18,704 nt of DNA, taken from positions 1 through 18,704 of the forward strand of contig CAYLJE010000039.1 of NCBI GenBank assembly GCA_964383915.1. The letters run 5' to 3'. A program made the translations under genes and the position numbers. Below are positions 7,051 through 15,041 of the stretch, one piece after another; position 1 is the first letter of the stretch, and each line of letters begins with the position of its first letter. This DNA comes from DRPN01 sp964383915 (GTDB lineage Bacteria; Bacteroidota; Bacteroidia; Bacteroidales; VadinHA17). Under the pieces are notes generated by a model. The model had not been told where the DNA came from, did not search any database, and saw nothing but the letters and a program-made list of their open reading frames with translations.

Positions 7051-9570
7051 ATGTGTACTATGTGGAAAAAATCAATTTTATTTCTTGTTTTTGTATCTGT
7101 TGTCAGTGGTTTTGTTTCCTTTTCCCAGGATAGTCTTCATTTCAATATACCTACCGTAGATTATTCTAGTCCACGGGAGTATGTAATAGGAGGAATTACT
7201 ATTTCCGGTATTAAATACCTGGATAAAGGGATTCTGGTACAGTTGACAGGCTTAAAAAAAGGCCAGCAAATTCAAATCCCCGGTACGGAAATAACCAGTT
7301 CGATAAATAAATTATGGAAACAGGGCCTTTTCTCAGATGTGAAGGTCACCTATACCCGGATAGATAGCGGGAAAATTTACCTGGATTATTATCTGCAGGA
7401 AAGACCCCGTTTGTCAAAGATTCAGTTTAAAGGCATCAGAAAAAGTGAAATAAATGATCTGCAGGAGAAAATTCATGTGCTGGCCGGCAGCCAGGTGACT
7501 AAAAACCTGATAAACAATACACGGAAAATTATTAAAGAGCATTATGTGAAAAAAGGTTTTCTGAATGTTACGGTCAATATTATTCGGAAAAAGGACCCCA
7601 AATTTCAGAACAGTGTATTGCTGCTGGCGGATATTCATAAAGGTCCGCGGGTAAAAATAGGTTTAATTGATTTTGAAGGAAATAAGGTTTTTAAAGATAA
7701 ACGTTTGAGGCGCGTGTTGAAAAAAACCAAGAAGAAAAACTGGAACATTTTTAAAGCCTCAAAATATATAGAGAAAGAATATAAGGGAGATAAACAGAAA
7801 CTGGTTGATTTTTATAACGAGAACGGGTACAGGGATTTCAAAATCCTGGGAGATTCCTTGTATAAAATGGAAGGAAACAGGGTGGGCCTCGTAATACGTG
7901 TGTATGAAGGAGATCGTTATTATTTCAGAAATATTACCTGGGTGGGAAATACAAAATTCCCCTCGGGGTATCTGTACCAGAAACTGCGTATAAAAAAAGG
8001 GGACCCCTATGATCAGAAGCTACTAGAAGAACGTGTGCATACCGATGAAGATGCGGTCAGCTCTGTTTATATGGATGAAGGGTATCTGTTCTCTCAGGTT
8101 ATGCCGGTAGAAAAACGTGTTGAGAACGATTCTATTGATATGGAAATGCGGGTGTTTGAGGGGGAACAAGCTACGTTCAACCGGATTATTATCAAAGGAA
8201 ATACTAAAACCAATGAGCATGTGGTAAGACGGGAACTGAGAACATTACCCGGTGAATTATTCAGTAAAGCTGATGTGGTCCGTTCGGTACGGGAGCTGGC
8301 TCAATTGGGCCATTTTGACCCGGAGAAAATTTCTCCTAATCCTATACCCAACCAGGCAAATGGCACCGTGGATATGGAATATGATCTGACTGAAAAAGCC
8401 AATGACCAGTTTGAAATATCAGGGGGATGGGGTGCAAATATGTTGGTAGGGAGTGTCGGCCTTCGTTTTAATAATTTTTCGTTCAGAAATGTCTTGAATC
8501 CAAAAGCCTGGCGACCTATCCCGACAGGAGATGGTCAGTCGGTCAGCTTGCGCGCACAGTCCAACGGAAAATATTATCAGGCTTATAGCTTTGGATTTAC
8601 CGAACCATGGTTCGGCGGAAAAAAACATAATACGTTTTCTTTTTCTGTTTATCGTACCGGCCAAACCAATGGACGGAAAAAAGGAGATCTCTCACGGCAA
8701 GGACTGAACATCAACGGGATAAGCGTAGGGTTGCAAAAAAGATTAAAATGGCCGGATGATTATTTTACCCTCTACACCGGAATTTCTTTGCAGAACTATG
8801 AATTGAATAACTGGAACAGGACTTTCCTTTTTTCAAATGGAAATTCCAATAACCTGAGTTTTACAACAACTTTCGGCCGGTTTTCGGCAGGCCCTAATCC
8901 TATTTACCCACAAGGGGGGGCAAATATTTCCCTTTCATTGCAGGTTACACCCCCTTACTCATGGTTTAATAATAAAAATTACAGAGACCAGGACATGCCT
9001 GATAGTGAGTTTTATAGGTGGGTTGAGTATCATAAATGGACCTTTAAAACAGATTGGTACCTTACTTTGGCAGGGAAGTTGGTGTTATATAGCCGGTTCC
9101 ATTTTGGTTATCTCGGTTATTTTAACAGAGAAATCGGACCTTCCCCGTTTGAGGGGTTTGACGTGGGTGGGGATGGAATGTCAGGGTATAACTTATACGG
9201 AGTGACGACCGTTGGTTTACGGGGATATGAAAACGGTTCTTTGACACCTTATATGAAAAACAGAGAAGGATTGTGGAAAAAAGCGGGAAATGTTTATCAG
9301 AAAGTGACCATGGAGATACGTTACCCAATAACCCTGCAGGCACAGGCTACCGTATTTGTACTGGGTTTTATTGAGGGAGGAAATGCCTGGGCCAGAATAC
9401 AGGATTATAACCCCTTTATTATTAGAAAATCTGCCGGCATCGGATTACGTGCATTCCTTCCTATGTTTGGATTGCTTGGGATTGACTGGGGATATGGGTT
9501 TAATACACTCCCCGGAAAGACCGGCCCTAGTGGCGGACATTTCCATTTTGTCATCGGCCAGGAATTTTAA
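7051..9570 (+). CDS. bamA: Outer membrane protein assembly factor BamA
   Basis: The central Omp85 protein that folds and inserts beta-barrel proteins into the outer membrane. It has 839 residues: a signal peptide of about 25 residues (WKKSILFLVFVSVVSG, cleavage near SFSQ), then five POTRA-like repeats at roughly 45-115, 117-199, 200-290, 290-374 and 375-453, then the barrel to the end. POTRA 5 contains RELRTLPGELFSKADVVRSV. The barrel's L6 lid motif appears as LRGYE at 723-727, a variant of VRGF, and the chain ends in phenylalanine as barrel substrates do. A second ATG at 7060 would remove three residues and gives an equally good signal peptide. It lies between uppS and two periplasmic chaperone genes, the normal Bacteroidota order. 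Confidence 0.96.
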   Translation: MCTMWKKSILFLVFVSVVSGFVSFSQDSLHFNIPTVDYSSPREYVIGGITISGIKYLDKGILVQLTGLKKGQQIQIPGTEITSSINKLWKQGLFSDVKVTYTRIDSGKIYLDYYLQERPRLSKIQFKGIRKSEINDLQEKIHVLAGSQVTKNLINNTRKIIKEHYVKKGFLNVTVNIIRKKDPKFQNSVLLLADIHKGPRVKIGLIDFEGNKVFKDKRLRRVLKKTKKKNWNIFKASKYIEKEYKGDKQKLVDFYNENGYRDFKILGDSLYKMEGNRVGLVIRVYEGDRYYFRNITWVGNTKFPSGYLYQKLRIKKGDPYDQKLLEERVHTDEDAVSSVYMDEGYLFSQVMPVEKRVENDSIDMEMRVFEGEQATFNRIIIKGNTKTNEHVVRRELRTLPGELFSKADVVRSVRELAQLGHFDPEKISPNPIPNQANGTVDMEYDLTEKANDQFEISGGWGANMLVGSVGLRFNNFSFRNVLNPKAWRPIPTGDGQSVSLRAQSNGKYYQAYSFGFTEPWFGGKKHNTFSFSVYRTGQTNGRKKGDLSRQGLNINGISVGLQKRLKWPDDYFTLYTGISLQNYELNNWNRTFLFSNGNSNNLSFTTTFGRFSAGPNPIYPQGGANISLSLQVTPPYSWFNNKNYRDQDMPDSEFYRWVEYHKWTFKTDWYLTLAGKLVLYSRFHFGYLGYFNREIGPSPFEGFDVGGDGMSGYNLYGVTTVGLRGYENGSLTPYMKNREGLWKKAGNVYQKVTMEIRYPITLQAQATVFVLGFIEGGNAWARIQDYNPFIIRKSAGIGLRAFLPMFGLLGIDWGYGFNTLPGKTGPSGGHFHFVIGQEF

Positions 9571-9603
9571 AATTATTTGTTGTTAAACATAAATTCAATA
9601 ATT

Positions 9604-10119
9604 ATGAAAAAGTTAATAGGTTTTTTGTCGATAGTATTGCTGACATCCGGTTTGGGATGGGGACAGAAATATGCATTTGTGGATACGGAGTATATTTTAA
9701 GTAATATCCCTTCTTATAAGGCTGCACAGGATAAACTCGACAAAATCTCAAAACAATGGGAGCAGGAAATATCTGATAAATATGCAGAGATTGATAAGCT
9801 GTATAAAGCATATCAGAATGAAGTTGTTTTACTCACCCCTGAAATGAAGAAGAAACGCGAAAATGAGATTGTCGGAAAAGAACAATCGGCAAAAGACCTC
9901 CAGAAAAAATATTTTGGCCCCCAGGGAGATTTGTTTAAAAAAAGAGAAGAACTGGTTAAGCCTATACAGGACGAAGTCTATAATGCTGTGAAGGAAATGG
10001 CTGTAGAAGGAAATTATGCTGTGGTATTTGATACTTCCAGCGGACCAATGTTCCTTTATACAAACCCGCGTTATGACCTGAGTGATCAAATATTGAAAAA
10101 AATGGGTTATAAAGAATAA
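9604..10119 (+). CDS. OmpH/Skp family periplasmic chaperone (first copy)
   Basis: A Skp-like chaperone that holds unfolded outer-membrane proteins in the periplasm on their way to BamA. I start at the ATG at 9604, giving 171 residues; a TTG nine codons upstream is in frame but lies before the signal peptide. The signal peptide is KKLIGFLSIVLLTSG with cleavage near WGQ. The mature chain begins KYAFVDTEYIL, the family's first strand, then has a long charged coiled-coil hairpin (about residues 40-125, rich in Lys and Glu), and returns to the core with NYAVVFDTSSGPMFLYTNP. The start is 33 bases after bamA, so it is probably in the same operon. Confidence 0.93.
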   Translation: MKKLIGFLSIVLLTSGLGWGQKYAFVDTEYILSNIPSYKAAQDKLDKISKQWEQEISDKYAEIDKLYKAYQNEVVLLTPEMKKKRENEIVGKEQSAKDLQKKYFGPQGDLFKKREELVKPIQDEVYNAVKEMAVEGNYAVVFDTSSGPMFLYTNPRYDLSDQILKKMGYKE

Positions 10120-10131
10120 AAATAAAAATAG

Positions 10132-10139
10132 TACATTTG
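10132..10139 (+). promoter_or_regulatory. Candidate -7 box for the second ompH gene
   Basis: TACATTTG, followed by C, matches the Bacteroidota -7 consensus TAnnTTTG exactly and lies 31 bases before the ATG at 10171, in the 51-base spacer between the two ompH genes. The spacing to the start would leave a short leader. No clear -33 TTTG is present. If real, it would let the second chaperone be expressed independently of bamA. Confidence 0.42.
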
Positions 10140-10170
10140 CGTCACAAATAACGAATATAAACTAACAGAA

Positions 10171-10689
10171 ATGAAAAAAAGTATTGGAATTTTATTGGTA
10201 ATGGTATTGTTTGGTTTCAGTCTGATTGGACAGGCTCAGCAAAAATTCAGGTTCGGACACATTAACAGTCAGATGCTGTTAAAATCAATGCCTGAGAATG
10301 ACAGTGCCCAGGCTCATCTTCAGCGGTATGCTAAAGAACTACAAAACCAAATGGATGTCATGCAGGTGGAGTACAATAAAAAAGCACAGGAACTTTCGGA
10401 CCAGGAAGCTACGTTGACAGACCTGATTAAGAAAACAAAATTGCAGGAGTTGCAGGATATCCAAAGAAGAATACAGGAATTCCAAACTACGGCTCAACAG
10501 GACATGCAGAAAAAACAGGGTGAACTTCTTCAACCAATTATAGACAAGGCGAACAATGCAATTAAAGAGGTAGCCCAGGAAAACGGATTTACCTATATCT
10601 TTGACATTTCCCGGGGTACTATTCTTTATTTTTCTGATCAAAGTCAGGATATTTTGTCACTGGTACAGAAAAAACTGGGAATTCAGTAA
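10171..10689 (+). CDS. OmpH/Skp family periplasmic chaperone (second copy)
   Basis: A second Skp-like chaperone, 172 residues, paralogous to its neighbour. The signal peptide is KKSIGILLVMVLFGFSLIG with cleavage near GQAQ. The mature protein starts FRFGHINSQMLLKSMP, runs through a long Gln/Lys/Glu-rich coiled coil (about residues 45-125), and ends in the core strand NGFTYIFDISRGTILYF. This is the usual OmpH layout. Tandem ompH genes after bamA are common in Bacteroidota; the two proteins have clearly diverged, so they may handle different clients or form different trimers. A strong intrinsic terminator lies 30 bases after the stop. Confidence 0.93.
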   Translation: MKKSIGILLVMVLFGFSLIGQAQQKFRFGHINSQMLLKSMPENDSAQAHLQRYAKELQNQMDVMQVEYNKKAQELSDQEATLTDLIKKTKLQELQDIQRRIQEFQTTAQQDMQKKQGELLQPIIDKANNAIKEVAQENGFTYIFDISRGTILYFSDQSQDILSLVQKKLGIQ

Positions 10690-10719
10690 GATTTATTTCT
10701 TAATGATTACTTATCTTGT

Positions 10720-10756
10720 AAGGCCATCTTCGTTTGGGATGGTCTTTCTTTTTTTT
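10720..10756 (+). terminator. Intrinsic terminator after the ompH pair
   Basis: A 9-bp stem (AAGGCCATC at 10720-10728 with GATGGTCTT at 10738-10746, one G-U pair), a 9-base loop, and a pyrimidine tract TCTTTTTTTTT directly after it. This ends the uppS-bamA-ompH unit. It is also only 14 bases before the murI start codon. Confidence 0.85.
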
Positions 10757-10770
10757 AAAAAACAACAGTT

Positions 10771-11595
10771 ATGAAGGATGAAGCCAACCGGCCTATCGGT
10801 ATTTTTGATTCGGGAGTGGGTGGTTTAACTGTGGCACATGCCATAAAGCAGATACTACCTAATGAATCAATGATTTATTTTGGGGATACGGCTCATTTGC
10901 CATATGGTGAAAAATCTCCCGAAGCGATTCTTCATTATGCAGAAAATATTACACAATTTCTTATTGAACAACAAAGCAAGGTGGTGGTGGTTGCCTGTAA
11001 TACGGCGTCATCCGTTGCATATCAGCTGTTGAAAGAAAAATTCGGAAACAAGGTGCTTATCGTGAATGTCATTGACCCTGTGGTGGAATACTATCTTGCC
11101 CATCTGGCCCCTGTGAGAGTGGGGGTGATCGGAACAAAAGTCACCATCCGTTCCGGGGCTTATGAAAAAAGAATAAAGGGAAAAAACCCGCAGGCGGAGG
11201 TGTTCTCAAAAGCTACTCCATTGTTGGTGCCTATGATAGAAGAAGGGTTTATTTTCGATGATATCAGTAATGCCATCATCCGTGCTTATCTGTCAGGAGA
11301 ACCATTACAGGCTGTCGAAGCACTTATCCTGGGATGTACTCATTACCCGATCATAAAAAACCAGATCAGTAAATTCTATGATTTCTCGGTTGAAATACTC
11401 GATTCTGCCAGCATTGTTGCCAAAAAGGTCAAACAACAGCTCTCTGATACCGGATTGCTCAGAGAAGGAACAGGGCCCCGGGATGTTTTCTATGTTTCGG
11501 ATTATACCCCTTATTTTGAGAAGATATCCGGGATGTTCTTTGAAGAAAAAATAAATCTGCAGAAACTGGACCTCTGGGCAGATCCCCACAATTAA
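10771..11595 (+). CDS. murI: Glutamate racemase
   Basis: Interconverts L- and D-glutamate in the cytosol to supply D-Glu for peptidoglycan; no cofactor is needed. The 274-residue protein has IGIFDSGVGGLTV near the N-terminus with Asp13 and Ser14, the substrate-binding FGDTAHLPYGEKS at about 37-49, the first catalytic cysteine Cys77 in ACNTAS, and the second, Cys189, in GCTHYP, with His191 after it. All catalytic residues are present and the length is normal. It follows the ompH pair, as is usual in Bacteroidota, but starts 14 bases after a strong terminator with no obvious promoter between, so its expression may depend on readthrough. It converges with the carbonic-anhydrase remnant. Confidence 0.95.
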   Translation: MKDEANRPIGIFDSGVGGLTVAHAIKQILPNESMIYFGDTAHLPYGEKSPEAILHYAENITQFLIEQQSKVVVVACNTASSVAYQLLKEKFGNKVLIVNVIDPVVEYYLAHLAPVRVGVIGTKVTIRSGAYEKRIKGKNPQAEVFSKATPLLVPMIEEGFIFDDISNAIIRAYLSGEPLQAVEALILGCTHYPIIKNQISKFYDFSVEILDSASIVAKKVKQQLSDTGLLREGTGPRDVFYVSDYTPYFEKISGMFFEEKINLQKLDLWADPHN

Positions 11596-11605
11596 CTCAA
11601 ACTAC

Positions 11606-11836
11606 TCAGATACTTCTTTCTTCCCGGCAACACGCGGCATATTTGATATGGTTACCAGCTGTTTTCTGTCCCCGTCCTTCTATCTGTTTTTCATTTACTT
11701 CCCCGATTTTTTTTGCCAGAATCCCGGCATAGATGCTTTCCGGCTCAACCACACCCCCGATCAAGACAACTGTGTCAGCGATAAAACAAATTTTCCCCGG
11801 GGTCGGAGTGAACCGTCGTATCGTTTTGGTAATCAA
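11606..11836 (-). pseudogene. Gamma-carbonic-anhydrase-like gene remnant with an internal deletion
   Basis: A minus-strand frame of 76 codons reads like the two ends of a gamma-class carbonic anhydrase/hexapeptide-repeat protein joined together. Residues 5-28 (TIRRFTPTPGKICFIADTVV and on to LIGG) match the N-terminal pattern of that family, and residues 29-73 (VVEPESIYAGILAKKIG, then NHIKYAA and REE) match its C-terminal helix region. About 100 residues of hexapeptide-repeat core, including the three metal-binding histidines, are missing from a family length near 170. The first codon is TTG rather than ATG. I see no recognisable core sequence elsewhere in the spacer. No function is expected. 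Family assignment is from pattern memory, without an alignment. Confidence 0.6.
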
Positions 11837-11919
11837 AAATAAAACTCTTTATTTAAGGTTCATCCGCAAGATGAATATTTTTTGTAAAAAAAACTATTAA
11901 AAAACATAAAATAAAGAGG

Positions 11920-11948
11920 TTTGCCCTGATAGAAAATACTTAATTTTG
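11920..11948 (+). promoter_or_regulatory. Promoter of korAB
   Basis: A -33 element TTTG (11920-11923) and a perfect -7 box TAATTTTG (11941-11948) are separated by 17 bases, matching the Bacteroidota sigma-factor consensus. Transcription would start near 11955 and leave a leader of about 100 bases before the korA ATG. This is the best-formed promoter in the window. Confidence 0.6.
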
Positions 11949-11975
11949 CAGGGGATAGAAAAATGGCTTTTAATC

Positions 11976-12013
11976 AAATGCATATAGGACCTGATGGTTT
12001 TTTATATGCATTT
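11976..12013 (+). promoter_or_regulatory. Hairpin in the korAB leader
   Basis: Exact 11-base inverted repeat: AAATGCATATA (11976-11986) pairs with TATATGCATTT (12003-12013), and two G-U pairs and one A-U pair can extend the stem inward, leaving a loop of about 10 bases. It lies wholly in the predicted 5' leader between the promoter and korA. It is not followed by a T-run, so it does not look like a simple intrinsic terminator. At the DNA level it could also be a dyad for a regulator. Confidence 0.5.
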
Positions 12014-12016
12014 AAC

Positions 12017-12044
12017 ATATTGGCATAAAAATATTGGCATAAAA
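12017..12044 (+). repeat. Perfect 14-base tandem repeat just before korA
   Basis: ATATTGGCATAAAA occurs twice without interruption at 12017-12030 and 12031-12044, ending 10 bases before the korA ATG. The repeat sits directly downstream of the leader hairpin and overlaps the expected ribosome landing site. It could be a recent slippage duplication or a paired binding site. Confidence 0.9.
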
Positions 12045-12054
12045 ATTTATTTTC

Positions 12055-13899
12055 ATGACGAAAAAAGATAATCCTATTGAACTGGATGATGTTGTTATTC
12101 GATTTTCGGGTGATTCCGGGGATGGGATGCAATTAACGGGAACCTTGTTCTCGAATACCGCAGCTTTTCTTGGAAATGATATTGCTACCTTTCCTGATTA
12201 TCCGGCTGAGATCCGTGCCCCCCAGGGGACGGTCGGTGGAGTTTCCGGATTTCAGGTGCATATTGGGCATTCGGATATTAAAACGCCCGGAGACCAGGCA
12301 GATATTCTGGTGGCTATGAATCCGGCAGCTCTCAAAGCAAATGCCAGATGGATCAAACCCGGTGCAACCATTATCATTGATGTGGATAATTTTACATCCA
12401 AGAATATTGAGAAGGCCGGGTACCAAGAGGATCCTATCAAAGAGGAAAAACTGGAAGACTTTAACCTCATTCAGGCTCCCGTTTCTTCCCTGACAAAAGA
12501 AACCTTAAAAGATATGGGACTGGATATGAAGGGCGTTCTGCGGAGCAAGAATATGTTCGCCCTCGGTATGATTTACTGGGTTTTTAACCGGCCTCTGAAA
12601 TTTACGGAAGAGTTCTTTAAAAGTAAGTTTAAAAAAAAGCCTGAAATTATTGCTGCCAATGAAAAAGTGCTAAAAGCAGGCTATTATTATGCTGAAACCA
12701 TTGAGGCTTTGCACCCTACCTATGTGGTGAAACCTGCTAAAATTGAAAAAGGAACTTACCGGAATATCAATGGGAATACAGCCACTGCCTGGGGTTTGGT
12801 TGCAGCTGCTGAAAAATCCGGATTACAGCTTTTTATAGGATCTTATCCTATCACACCGGCTACCGGGATCCTGGAAGAGTTGGCTTTACGGAAAGACCTG
12901 GGGGTCATCTCTGTGCAGGCCGAAGACGAAATAGCCGGCATTACGACCTCGATTGGAGCCAGTTTTGCCGGACTGCTGGCGGTTACTTCTACTTCCGGTC
13001 CCGGCCTTGCTCTGAAATCGGAAGCTTTGGGCCTTGCAGTTATTACGGAGCTGCCACTGGTGGTTGTGGATGTTCAGCGGGGAGGTCCCTCCACAGGATT
13101 GCCTACCAAAACGGAACAGTCAGATTTGATGCAGGTACTGTATGGACGTAACGGAGAGAGCCCGGTGGCCGTGATCGCCGCCAGTACATCAGCCAACTGT
13201 TTCAATTATGCTTTTGAGGCAGCACGGATTGCCCTTGAACATATGACTCCCGTAGTGCTGATGACAGATGGTTACCTGGCGAATGGGTCAGAACCATGGA
13301 AAATTCCAAAGATGAACGAACTGCCGGAGATTAAACCTCCTATTGTGCCTGAAGGAACAGAAAATTATCACCCTTATCAAAGAAATCCGGAGAACCTGGC
13401 ACGTAGTTGGGCTATTCCCGGGACACCGGGATTGGAACACCGTATCGGAGGCCTGGAAAAAGATGAGATAACCGGAAATGTTTCGTATGACCCGTTAAAT
13501 CATCAGCATATGACGAAATTAAGAGCTGAAAAAATTAAAAGGATTGCAGGAGATATTCCAAAACTAAAGGTGGAAGGTTCCCAGGAAGGTGATCTCCTTC
13601 TGGTAGGTTGGGGAAGCACTTATGGATACCTGGCCTCGGCTGAGGAAGAATTGGTGAAAGAAGGTAAAAAAGTAGGTCTCGCTCATTTTCATTATATTAA
13701 TCCTCTTCCGGAAAATGTGGAAGAAGTGTTTGGGAAATTTAAGAAAATATTAGTATGTGAAATGAACATGGGCCAGTTCGTAGGCTACCTGCGGATGAAC
13801 TTACAGCAGTTTAAATATTATCAATTAAATAAAATACAGGGGTTACCTTTTACAGTGGCAGAAATTAAAAATGCTGCTGTTAATTTACTGGAGGGTTAA
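12055..13899 (+). CDS. korA: 2-oxoacid:ferredoxin oxidoreductase, fused gamma-alpha subunit (KorA)
   Basis: One half of a cytosolic enzyme that reversibly converts a 2-oxoacid, most likely 2-oxoglutarate, plus CoA to acyl-CoA and CO2 with reduction of ferredoxin. The 614 residues begin with a gamma domain (about 1-210; RFSGDSGDGMQLTG, FPDYPAEIRAPQGTVGGVSG), followed by the alpha pyrimidine-binding domain with SYPITPATGILEEL at 263-276, QAEDEIAGI at 288-296, STSGPG and QRGGPSTGLPTKTEQSD, and a C-terminal transketolase-like domain (GWGSTYGYLASAEEEL, HFHYINPLP). This fusion is the standard KorA form in Bacteroidota. Substrate choice between 2-oxoglutarate and other oxoacids is inferred from subfamily likeness. 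korB starts 3 bases after the stop. Its promoter and structured leader lie upstream. Confidence 0.92.
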   Translation: MTKKDNPIELDDVVIRFSGDSGDGMQLTGTLFSNTAAFLGNDIATFPDYPAEIRAPQGTVGGVSGFQVHIGHSDIKTPGDQADILVAMNPAALKANARWIKPGATIIIDVDNFTSKNIEKAGYQEDPIKEEKLEDFNLIQAPVSSLTKETLKDMGLDMKGVLRSKNMFALGMIYWVFNRPLKFTEEFFKSKFKKKPEIIAANEKVLKAGYYYAETIEALHPTYVVKPAKIEKGTYRNINGNTATAWGLVAAAEKSGLQLFIGSYPITPATGILEELALRKDLGVISVQAEDEIAGITTSIGASFAGLLAVTSTSGPGLALKSEALGLAVITELPLVVVDVQRGGPSTGLPTKTEQSDLMQVLYGRNGESPVAVIAASTSANCFNYAFEAARIALEHMTPVVLMTDGYLANGSEPWKIPKMNELPEIKPPIVPEGTENYHPYQRNPENLARSWAIPGTPGLEHRIGGLEKDEITGNVSYDPLNHQHMTKLRAEKIKRIAGDIPKLKVEGSQEGDLLLVGWGSTYGYLASAEEELVKEGKKVGLAHFHYINPLPENVEEVFGKFKKILVCEMNMGQFVGYLRMNLQQFKYYQLNKIQGLPFTVAEIKNAAVNLLEG

Positions 13900-13902
13900 G
13901 AT

Positions 13903-14928
13903 ATGTCAACAGAAACAGCGCCGGTGGTTTATTCACCGAAAGATTTTAAAAGTGACCAGGAAGTTAGATGGTGTCCGGGATGCGGAGATCATGCTATCCT
14001 GAACAGTGTCCAGCGGGCCATGAGTCAGTTGGGGATAAGAAAAGAGAAATATGCCGTCATTTCCGGCATCGGGTGTTCTTCCCGGTTTCCATATTATATG
14101 GCTACCTATGGTTTTCATGGTATTCATGGACGTGCTGCTGCCATTTCTACCGGGGTTAAAACAGCCAACCCTGAACTGTCGGTATGGACAATCACCGGCG
14201 ATGGAGATGCTCTGGCTATTGGAGGAAACCACCTGATCCATGTGGCCAGAAGAAATGTAGATATCAATCTTCTGTTGTTTAATAACAGAATCTACGGCCT
14301 GACCAAAGGACAGTATTCCCCTACCTCCGTTAAGGGACAGGTGACCAATACTTCTCCCTATGGAACCGTTGAACCTCCTTTTAATCCCGGAGAACTTATC
14401 ATCGGAGCCCAGGGTAAGTTTTTCGCCAGGACCATCGATAGTAATATTAAACTGTCAACGGAAATTTTTATCGAAGCTGCAAAACACGAAGGTACCTCTG
14501 CTGTTGAAATATATCAGAACTGCGTTATTTATAACAATGGAGCATATGCCGATATCAAGGACAAGGAACATAAAGATGACCGGCAGATTATTCTACGTGA
14601 CGAAGAACCGATGATATTTGGTAAGAACAGGGATAAGGGACTGATATTGGTTGGGATGAAACTAAAAGTAGTGAAAATCGGTGAAAACGGAATTACTGAA
14701 AAGGATATCCTGGTGCATCATAGTTCGGAAAATAATCCCGGATTACATATGATGCTGGTAAATATGCGTTGGCCCGATTATCCCGTGGCATTTGGAGTTA
14801 TACGGAATGTTGCCGCCCCAACGTATAATGTCGCGGTTCATGCCCAGATTGAAAAAGTAAGGCAAAGTTCGCCTGTTAAAACAATGGATGACCTGCTGGC
14901 CAGTGGAAATACCTGGGAAGTGAAGTAA
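13903..14928 (+). CDS. korB: 2-oxoacid:ferredoxin oxidoreductase, beta subunit (KorB)
   Basis: The catalytic subunit that carries thiamine diphosphate and the electron-transfer iron-sulfur cluster. In 341 residues the ThDP/Mg site is GDGDALAIGGNH at 99-110 followed by NNRIYGLTKGQ at 127-137. Cys24 and Cys27 (RWCPGCGDH), Cys58 (GIGCSSRFP) and Cys207 (YQNCVIYNN) are spaced like the four ligands of the single [4Fe-4S] cluster in Sulfolobus 2-oxoacid:ferredoxin oxidoreductase. It follows korA with a 3-base gap, so they form one operon. No delta (ferredoxin) subunit gene is present; a separate ferredoxin must be the acceptor. A terminator follows 45 bases after the stop. Confidence 0.94.
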   Translation: MSTETAPVVYSPKDFKSDQEVRWCPGCGDHAILNSVQRAMSQLGIRKEKYAVISGIGCSSRFPYYMATYGFHGIHGRAAAISTGVKTANPELSVWTITGDGDALAIGGNHLIHVARRNVDINLLLFNNRIYGLTKGQYSPTSVKGQVTNTSPYGTVEPPFNPGELIIGAQGKFFARTIDSNIKLSTEIFIEAAKHEGTSAVEIYQNCVIYNNGAYADIKDKEHKDDRQIILRDEEPMIFGKNRDKGLILVGMKLKVVKIGENGITEKDILVHHSSENNPGLHMMLVNMRWPDYPVAFGVIRNVAAPTYNVAVHAQIEKVRQSSPVKTMDDLLASGNTWEVK

Positions 14929-14973
14929 ACCGGAGGAATCACGAATCTATAAGAAAGAAAAAAAGCTGCTGTG

Positions 14974-14997
14974 AAAGGGATGGAAGGTCCCTTTTTT
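14974..14997 (+). terminator. Intrinsic terminator of korAB
   Basis: A 7-bp stem, AAAGGGA (14974-14980) with TCCCTTT (14988-14994), a 7-base loop TGGAAGG, and a run of six T at 14992-14997. It closes the korAB operon and separates it from the sensor/ATP-grasp gene. Confidence 0.78.
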
Positions 14998-15041
14998 ATA
15001 TGAAAAAGTTATCTTTACTATTGAATTTTTAATCGTGCAAT

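Noticed and set aside
9356..9586. Plus-strand ORF overlapping the end of bamA
   Set aside because: It lies in another frame of the BamA barrel region, which is clearly the coding frame; no family pattern is visible in it.
11648..11842. Plus-strand ORF of 64 codons in the murI-korA spacer
   Set aside because: It is the complementary-strand shadow of the carbonic-anhydrase relic, whose minus-strand translation carries family signatures while this one does not.
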